Of a DNA stretch of 8,336 nt, positions 1-4,014 are shown in pieces; the first letter of the stretch is position 1; each line of letters opens with the position of its first letter. The DNA comes from Desulfobacteraceae bacterium (GTDB taxonomy: Bacteria; Desulfobacterota; Desulfobacteria; Desulfobacterales; JAABSP01). The translations under genes and the position numbers were made by a program. The stretch spans positions 1 to 8,336 of the forward strand of contig JAABTE010000091.1 of NCBI GenBank assembly GCA_011390035.1. The letters run 5' to 3'. The notes under the pieces are model-generated. The model ran no database searches and was not told the origin of the DNA. It saw only the letters and a list, made by a program, of their open reading frames with translations.

Positions 1-59
1 TTTCTTGGGGTGGGGCGTTCATGGTTTTGTAACCTTTTGAAAATTCACGATTGACAATC

Positions 60-79
60 GAATCCGGATAAGCGGATTC
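60..79. other. Small inverted repeat / hairpin
   Basis: GAATCCG (60-66) and CGGATTC (73-79) form a perfect 7-bp stem around a 6-base loop, GATAAG. No T-run follows on either strand, so it is not a canonical intrinsic terminator. It lies just after a TTGACA hexamer (51-56) that has no good -10 at the right distance. It could be an operator-like site or chance; the function is unknown. Confidence 0.35.
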
Positions 80-99
80 CGTAGCGTCGGGGCCACGCG

Positions 100-118
100 G
101 GGTGGCGCTATCCCACCC
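100..118. other. GC-rich hairpin without T-run
   Basis: GGGTGG (100-105) pairs with CCACCC (113-118) around a 7-base loop. Flanking GCG and CGC could extend the stem past a bulge. It might belong to the 3' end of a gene left of the window, but no T-tract supports termination. Function not assigned. Confidence 0.3.
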
Positions 119-250
119 GCCATGACAGCTTACAACAGCCGATAGGCCAAGGCAAGCGCTTTCAGGGCGGCGTTTGGGCTGCGCCGAGATTTGATTTCAG
201 GGCTTTACAAACTGTCGGCTGACGGCGCCCTGCCTCGCGCATCAAATTAT

Positions 251-279
251 TTGACTTTTCAGGTTTTTAATGAAATAAT
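251..279 (+). promoter_or_regulatory. Sigma70-like promoter for the DUF3141 gene
   Basis: TTGACT (251-256, 5 of 6 consensus bases) and AATAAT (274-279, 5 of 6) are separated by an optimal 17 bp. Transcription would start near 286, giving a leader of about 84 nt before the GTG start at 370. An 8-bp inverted repeat, AATTATTT (245-252) and AAATAATT (273-280), overlaps the start of the -35 and the whole -10. A symmetric regulator could bind there, or it may simply reflect AT-rich composition. Confidence 0.6.
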
Positions 280-296
280 TAGTGGTTGGTCAAGTG

Positions 297-326
297 CCTT
301 TCGACCATCTCGACCCTTTCGACCAT
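297..326 (+). repeat. 12-bp direct repeat in the 5' leader
   Basis: CCTTTCGACCAT occurs exactly at 297-308 and 315-326, with a further CTCGACC between them (309-315), so CGACC recurs with a 9-bp spacing. It lies just downstream of the predicted transcription start and upstream of the ribosome binding site, so it would be in the mRNA leader. Function unknown. Confidence 0.5.
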
Positions 327-354
327 TTGATCCCATCTCCAAACATCGTCAAGC

Positions 355-363
355 AGGAGGAGG
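355..363 (+). promoter_or_regulatory. Strong ribosome binding site deciding a GTG start
   Basis: AGGAGGAGG lies six bases upstream of the GTG at 370. The near-perfect Shine-Dalgarno at ideal spacing favours this GTG over the first in-frame ATG (412), which would lose the conserved-looking N-terminus. Confidence 0.75.
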
Positions 364-369
364 AAAAGC

Positions 370-2538
370 GTGTTTCCAAAACTGACAACCCATATCCGCG
401 ACACGGGCGACATGGCCCTGGGCATGTTCAACAGCGGGGCGCGATGGTATTACCTGGGCTGGGATCTGTGCCGGTACGGCATGGATTTCGCCCAGCGCGC
501 CACCCTGATGGCCGACGTATTGCGCCGTCGCGGAAATCAATATTTTGACTATGTAGAGGCGGGCATGCCGCCCCTCACCCCCTTTCCGCTGGAGCCGGTC
601 ATGGACGGCCGGACGCTGGACCGGCCCGTGAACCGGATGCTGGTCCGCATCGAGGACCGGCGCGACCCGTACACCGGCCGCCGCATCGAATGGGCGGACC
701 AGGACAAGCGACCCATCATCTTTCAGGACCCGGACGCGGGCCGGGGCCTGATCAGCGCATCCCGGGACACATCGGAGATCGGTCTTGCCATCGACACGGG
801 CCACCCCACCTTCCTGATCCTGGTACTGCCCGAGACGATCAAGACCCAGACCATGGATGACCTGCTGGCCGCCACCCAGGTCTTCATCGCCAAAGTGGCC
901 GATGTCTGCCCCCACGAAAAACCCCCCGCCTTCATCGGCAACTGCCAGGCCGGCTGGCAGATGGCCCTGTCCGCGGCCCAGTCGCCGGGCCTGCCGGGGC
1001 CGGTGGTGCCTGTTGGGGCGCCCATGTCTTACTGGTCCAGGGGCAAAACCACAAACAGCCTGCGCTACACCGGCGGGCTGGCCCTGGGCTCCTGGCTGCC
1101 GCTGTTTTTCGGGGATCTGGGCAACGGGGTCATCGACGGCCTGCCGCCGCTGAACTTCGAGCTGTTCGACATCGACCGTCACCCGATCCTGGACAGCCTC
1201 AAGTGGCTCCAGGAGGTGGACGACCAGCGCAAGATCGATGTTTTTCTCACCCAGCAGAAATGGGTGTACGGCTTTCACCAGATCGCCGCCGGGCAGTTTT
1301 ACTGGATCGTGCGGGAGCTTTTCATCGGCAACAAGCTGGAGCGGGGCCTGATCCGCCTGGACGGCCGGCCGCTCGATCTTGCGGCCATCAAGGAGGCCAT
1401 CGTCTTCACCTCCCACGGCGACACCATCACGCCGGTGGCCCAGGGCATCGGGTGGATTCCCCGAATCTGGAAATCGTCCGAGGAGATGAAGCGGGCCGGC
1501 GTCAAGATCGCCCTGATCCATCACGAGCGGGCCGGGCACCTGGCCATCTTCGTGTCGGCCAAGGTGGCGGACAAGGAGCACCGCCAGATCCTGGGCGTGC
1601 TGGGGGACGATTTCGACGCCCTGCCGCCGGGCCTGTACCGCATGGAGGTATCTGAGTCGGGCGAGCGGCCCGTCCGGTACGCCACCACCTTCCGGGAGAT
1701 CGATCCTTCCGAGATCCGCGACACGCTTGACGATTCGGACCGGGTCCGGTTTCACCGGGCGGCCGTTGTGTCAGAGTGCTTCGACCGGCTGTACCGCGTC
1801 ACCGCCCGGCCCCTGACGCGCCTTGTCGCCAACGCGGTCACGGCCGAGGCGCTGGGCCGGCTCCATCCCATGCGGTCCCGGGTCTCGGCCTGGGCGGACC
1901 GGCGGAATCCCTGGGCCTTTGCCATCCAGTCAGCGGCGCAATGGACGCGGGAAAACCGGATGCCCATGGATCGGGAAAATCCCTTCTTCAAGATGGAGCA
2001 ACTGACCCGGACCTTTCTCGGCATCGGGCTGGAACTTTTCAAGGAAACGCGGGACGCCGCCTACGCCAGAAGCTTCGATCTGCTATACGGCGACGCCAAC
2101 CCGCTGATGAAGACCTTCCTGCCCCCCCACCTTTTCGCCGACGACACGGCGGACCCGGCGGAGGTGGCGCGGCGGCAATTTCCGTCGCTGTATCGCCAAA
2201 CGGCCAAACATGTGGCCGGATCACAGGCGGCCGGATCACCTGTGGCCGAATCACCTGCGACCGGACCTGGGACAGGATCACTGATCCCTCTCATCCCATC
2301 GCTGGACACCTGGCGCCAATGGATGTCGCCGTCCCTGTTCGCAGGCGGCATGAAGCGGCAATGGCCGTGGCCCATGCCGGCGCCGGACAAAATTCCCATG
2401 GCGGACTGGGCGCCGCTGTTCAAGCTGATGGCGGACACGGCCGATTCCTTCAAGCCGATGATGACAGACCTGGGGCGGTGGGCCATCGGGTCGAAGGCGG
2501 CCCCAGGCCGGGAGACGGCGGCTCGGCCGCTACCCTGA
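370..2538 (+). CDS. DUF3141 domain protein, PhaC-like alpha/beta hydrolase fold
   Basis: This 722-residue protein is recognised as a DUF3141 family member, often annotated as a poly(3-hydroxyalkanoate) synthetase-like protein. The true reaction of the family is not established. It has no signal peptide or clear membrane segment and is presumably cytoplasmic. The motif GNCQAGW at residues 190-196 resembles the PhaC lipase box, making Cys192 the candidate nucleophile. HGDTITP places Asp351, and AGHLAIF places His390, in the order expected of a PhaC-type Cys-Asp-His triad. The C-terminal third, after about residue 420, is outside the hydrolase-like core. It includes a low-complexity linker of five-residue repeats (about 615-637) and a Trp/Pro/Met-rich tail. 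The GTG start is chosen for its AGGAGGAGG site. It appears monocistronic: its own promoter lies upstream and 435 bp of non-coding DNA follow. No PHA granule or phasin gene is visible nearby, so polyester synthesis is not supported by context. Family assignment is firm; enzymatic activity is inference. Confidence 0.85.
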   Translation: MFPKLTTHIRDTGDMALGMFNSGARWYYLGWDLCRYGMDFAQRATLMADVLRRRGNQYFDYVEAGMPPLTPFPLEPVMDGRTLDRPVNRMLVRIEDRRDPYTGRRIEWADQDKRPIIFQDPDAGRGLISASRDTSEIGLAIDTGHPTFLILVLPETIKTQTMDDLLAATQVFIAKVADVCPHEKPPAFIGNCQAGWQMALSAAQSPGLPGPVVPVGAPMSYWSRGKTTNSLRYTGGLALGSWLPLFFGDLGNGVIDGLPPLNFELFDIDRHPILDSLKWLQEVDDQRKIDVFLTQQKWVYGFHQIAAGQFYWIVRELFIGNKLERGLIRLDGRPLDLAAIKEAIVFTSHGDTITPVAQGIGWIPRIWKSSEEMKRAGVKIALIHHERAGHLAIFVSAKVADKEHRQILGVLGDDFDALPPGLYRMEVSESGERPVRYATTFREIDPSEIRDTLDDSDRVRFHRAAVVSECFDRLYRVTARPLTRLVANAVTAEALGRLHPMRSRVSAWADRRNPWAFAIQSAAQWTRENRMPMDRENPFFKMEQLTRTFLGIGLELFKETRDAAYARSFDLLYGDANPLMKTFLPPHLFADDTADPAEVARRQFPSLYRQTAKHVAGSQAAGSPVAESPATGPGTGSLIPLIPSLDTWRQWMSPSLFAGGMKRQWPWPMPAPDKIPMADWAPLFKLMADTADSFKPMMTDLGRWAIGSKAAPGRETAARPLP
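2212..2286 (+). repeat. 15-bp imperfect tandem repeat coding a linker
   Basis: Within the DUF3141 gene, units of 15 bp run in frame: GTGGCCGGATCACAG, GCGGCCGGATCACCT, GTGGCCGAATCACCT, then more diverged copies. They encode VAGSQ, AAGSP, VAESP and ATGPG (residues 615-634). The period is a multiple of three, so unit gain or loss would keep the frame. This looks like a flexible Ala/Gly/Ser/Pro linker that may vary in length between strains. Confidence 0.75.
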
Positions 2539-2566
2539 CCCCGACGCATGGCAGTCCATTTGCAAG

Positions 2567-2602
2567 GGGCCGGAGCATGGGCGCGCAGCCCGTTTCCGGC
2601 CC
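2567..2602 (+). terminator. GC hairpin after the DUF3141 gene, possible terminator
   Basis: GGGCCGGA (2567-2574) pairs perfectly with TCCGGCCC (2595-2602). An inner stem, GGGC (2579-2582) with GCCC (2588-2591), closes a GCGCA loop. It starts 28 bp after the stop codon, a fitting place for 3'-end formation. However, a C-rich rather than U-rich stretch follows, so it is not a canonical intrinsic terminator. It may stabilise the mRNA end or pause polymerase before Rho action. Confidence 0.35.
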
Positions 2603-2696
2603 TCCCCATCCCCTTCCGCCAGGACCTCCCGCCGCTCCCGCTCCGCCAATCCCCTCTTCCGGCCTTTCGCCAACGCCCCGCGGCCGCGACAAAACC

Positions 2697-2734
2697 CGCG
2701 TTCAAATCCCCGCATCGCGTTCAAATCCCCGCAT
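2697..2734. repeat. Perfect 19-bp tandem repeat (two copies)
   Basis: CGCGTTCAAATCCCCGCAT occurs twice with no spacer and no mismatch (2697-2715 and 2716-2734). The core GTTCAAATC matches the consensus of a tRNA T-loop, but the flanks do not pair into a T-stem and no other tRNA part is present. The second copy runs into the palindrome at 2731. The position upstream of the promoters allows a role as paired activator sites; a simple local duplication is equally possible. Confidence 0.8.
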
Positions 2735-2748
2735 ATTGAACAATATGC
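2731..2748. promoter_or_regulatory. 18-bp palindrome, operator-like
   Basis: GCATATTG (2731-2738) and CAATATGC (2741-2748) are perfect 8-bp inverted arms around AA. This is the usual size and symmetry of a binding site for a dimeric regulator. Its right arm overlaps a weak extended -10-like sequence, TGCTATTTT (2746-2754), which has no matching -35. It lies about 35 bp upstream of the first -35 box of the duplicated promoter, so it could be an activator site for that promoter. The regulator is unknown. Confidence 0.5.
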
Positions 2749-2782
2749 TATTTTATGGGACTGATTTTCGTGGAAATTTTTC

Positions 2783-2812
2783 TTGACCCGAAGAATCCGG
2801 AGCGTGTATAAA
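2783..2812 (+). promoter_or_regulatory. Upstream copy of duplicated sigma70-like promoter (P1)
   Basis: TTGACC (2783-2788) and TATAAA (2807-2812) each match 5 of 6 consensus bases, with an 18-bp spacer. The A/T-tract GGAAATTTTTC just upstream resembles an UP element. Transcription would start near 2819-2820, with a leader of roughly 155 nt that would include the second promoter copy. Confidence 0.6.
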
Positions 2813-2839
2813 AATGCCTGGCGGCGTGGAAATTTTTTC

Positions 2840-2869
2840 TTGACCAGAAGAATCCGGAGCGTGTATAAA
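2840..2869 (+). promoter_or_regulatory. Downstream copy of duplicated sigma70-like promoter (P2)
   Basis: TTGACC (2840-2845) and TATAAA (2864-2869) are again separated by 18 bp, exactly 57 bp downstream of the first copy's hexamers. It has the same preceding A/T-tract with one more T. Transcription would start near 2876, leaving a leader of about 98 nt before the solute-binding protein gene. Confidence 0.65.
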
Positions 2870-2973
2870 AATGCCTGGAGACTTGGATTGAGACGGTCGA
2901 ATGTCCATCCACTCCCCCGCGCATTCCTCGCGCCAGGCGCAAAAAGATCTTACCCACCATAAAGGAGATAACA

Positions 2974-4014
2974 ATGCGAAAAAGTTCCGTGCCGGTAAAA
3001 ACCGCCGTTGTGCTTTTCTGCCTTCTGCTGACCGCTTCCGTGGCCGGGGCGGCCACTGTCCTCAGAATGAATCATCAATTTCCCGAAACAGCCGCCGGTT
3101 CCGCCAATGACCAGTGGTTCGCCGACGCGGTGAAAACGGCCACCAACGGCGAGCTGGACATCCGCATCTACTGGAACAACGGTCTGGGCGCCGCCAAGGA
3201 GAACCTGCCGATGCTCAAGGCCGGTCACATCGACATGGCGGCCATGTCCCCAGGATACTTCGCCGCGGAGATGCCCTTTTTCAGCGCCCCCAACTCCATT
3301 CCCATGGCGCTGGACACCATCTGCCAGTCCAGCGTTCTGATGAAAACCCTGATGGAACAAGTGCCCGCCTTTGAAAAAGAAGCGTCGGACAACGGCGTAC
3401 GCCCCCTCTTTTTCCACCTGCTCAACCCCTACCTGCTGGTTTCCAAAACCCCCGTGAAAACCTTCGAGGACCTGAAGGGACTGCGCATCCGCACCTGGGG
3501 CGAGGAGATACCGCTGCTGGTGGGGGCCGCCGGCGCCACGCCCATTCCGCTTTTCCTGCCGGATATCAAGGAAACCCTGGAGCGTGGGGTCATCAACGCA
3601 TGCCCCTTTTCAAAGGATCTGGTGGTGACCTACAAACTGTACGAGATGGCCCCCCACATCACGGAAGTGGTGATGTGGGAAGGGCCGGCGTGGGGCATCT
3701 GGATCTCAACTAAAACATGGGAAAAATTGTCGGAACCCCACCGCGAGGCCCTGCTGTCGGCGGCCGAAACGGCCCGGCATCGGGAAATCGAGCAGACCCT
3801 GAAATCGGAACGGGAAGCGGCCGAGTTCCTCTCTGCCAACGGCGTGACCTTCCACCCCTTCCCACCTGAAGAGCTGGCGAAATGGCGGGCGGCGAGCCCC
3901 GATTTCTTTGCCCTCTGGGTGGAAAAGATGGACAAGCTGGGCAAGGGCGAGGCGGCACGGGAGACGGTGAAGCTCTGGAATGAAATCCGCGGGCGGGTTC
4001 AGGAGTGCCCATGA
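2974..4014 (+). CDS. TRAP-type solute-binding protein, DctP family
   Basis: A 346-residue periplasmic binding protein of the DctP (TRAP) type, at the family's usual length. The signal peptide has basic residues (R2, K3, K9), a hydrophobic core at about 10-22 and a likely cleavage after AGA at residue 26. The family region follows from LRMNHQF, with LPMLKAGHIDMA near residues 80-91. EDLKGLRIRTWG contains Arg173, which aligns with the arginine that binds the ligand carboxylate in characterised members such as SiaP. The region where many members carry a D-G-x-E-N-P-like motif reads INACPFS here, so the ligand may be unusual and cannot be named. AAGGAG (2962-2967) precedes the ATG. No DctQ or DctM membrane gene lies beside it; instead its stop overlaps the start of a chemoreceptor by ATGA. 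That suggests a sensing role, alone or alongside uptake by a transporter encoded elsewhere. Expression probably comes from the duplicated promoter. Confidence 0.9.
   Translation: MRKSSVPVKTAVVLFCLLLTASVAGAATVLRMNHQFPETAAGSANDQWFADAVKTATNGELDIRIYWNNGLGAAKENLPMLKAGHIDMAAMSPGYFAAEMPFFSAPNSIPMALDTICQSSVLMKTLMEQVPAFEKEASDNGVRPLFFHLLNPYLLVSKTPVKTFEDLKGLRIRTWGEEIPLLVGAAGATPIPLFLPDIKETLERGVINACPFSKDLVVTYKLYEMAPHITEVVMWEGPAWGIWISTKTWEKLSEPHREALLSAAETARHREIEQTLKSEREAAEFLSANGVTFHPFPPEELAKWRAASPDFFALWVEKMDKLGKGEAARETVKLWNEIRGRVQECP
4001..4005 (+). promoter_or_regulatory. Internal ribosome binding site for the chemoreceptor
   Basis: AGGAG at 4001-4005, inside the end of the solute-binding protein gene, lies five bases before the ATG at 4011. 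It decides the start: the alternative GTG at 4005 would overlap the Shine-Dalgarno itself. The ATG overlaps the upstream TGA (4012-4014), an arrangement typical of translational coupling. Confidence 0.75.

Larger units (their letters stand above)
1..369. other. Gene-free leader upstream of the DUF3141 gene
   Basis: No convincing coding sequence is visible in this stretch. At the left edge one + frame is open for 17 codons to a TGA at 52-54, too little to call the tail of a gene. The stretch holds two hairpins (60-79 and 100-118), a sigma70-like promoter (251-279), a short direct repeat (297-326) and the ribosome binding site of the next gene. The part around 240-290 is distinctly more AT-rich than its surroundings, as expected of a promoter. 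Confidence 0.6.
2769..2878 (+). repeat. Tandem duplication of a promoter unit (53/54 bp)
   Basis: The unit running from CGTGGAAATTTTT to AAAAATGCCTGG occurs at 2769-2821 and 2825-2878. The copies differ only by one extra T in the T-run and a C-to-A change after the -35 box. Each copy contains an A/T-tract, a -35, an 18-bp spacer, a -10 and the expected start point. The duplication therefore covers the promoter and little else. Near identity implies recent duplication or conserved function. Confidence 0.85.
2539..2973. other. 435-bp gene-free region rich in repeats and promoters
   Basis: No coding sequence is supported here. The open frames are short, Pro/Arg-rich shadows or run-ons of other frames. 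From the left it holds a GC hairpin (2567-2602), a pyrimidine-rich tract on the + strand (about 2595-2672), a 19-bp perfect tandem repeat (2697-2734), an 18-bp palindrome (2731-2748), a tandemly duplicated promoter (2769-2878) and an approximately 95-nt leader ending in a ribosome binding site. Composition changes sharply near 2735, from GC-rich to AT-rich. Confidence 0.7.

Noticed and set aside
51..79. A promoter from TTGACA at 51-56
   Set aside because: The -35 matches perfectly, but no -10-like hexamer lies 15-19 bp downstream; GGATTC is at the position expected for 17 bp.
349..1755. A 468-codon open frame on the minus strand opposite the DUF3141 gene
   Set aside because: It is antisense to a recognised family gene. 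Its sequence is rich in Arg, Gly, His and Pro with no domain or motif, typical of shadow frames in GC-rich DNA.
2697..2734. A tRNA gene or tRNA fragment, because of the GTTCAAATC core
   Set aside because: The flanks do not form a 5-bp T-stem, and there is no acceptor stem, anticodon arm or CCA. At most it is a remnant.
2548..2739. A 63-codon Pro-rich open frame after the DUF3141 gene
   Set aside because: There is no ribosome binding site, its low-complexity Pro/Ala/Arg composition comes from the pyrimidine-rich tract, and it runs through the 19-bp repeats.
1776..2786. A 336-codon + frame running through the end of the DUF3141 gene into the intergenic region
   Set aside because: It overlaps the real frame, has no ribosome binding site, and its composition (Arg, Pro, Gly, His) is that of an out-of-frame translation.
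2697..2878. A CRISPR array, from the direct repeats
   Set aside because: Two copies of 19 bp without spacers and two copies of a promoter-bearing unit do not form a repeat-spacer pattern, and no cas gene is present.
2930..2940. A hairpin from GCGCC and GGCGC in the binding protein leader
   Set aside because: The arms are separated by one base, so at most a 4-bp stem with a 3-base loop can form. That is too weak to claim.
4005..4010. GTG at 4005 as the chemoreceptor start
   Set aside because: It overlaps the AGGAG at 4001-4005 that serves the ATG at 4011, and has no upstream Shine-Dalgarno of its own at proper spacing.
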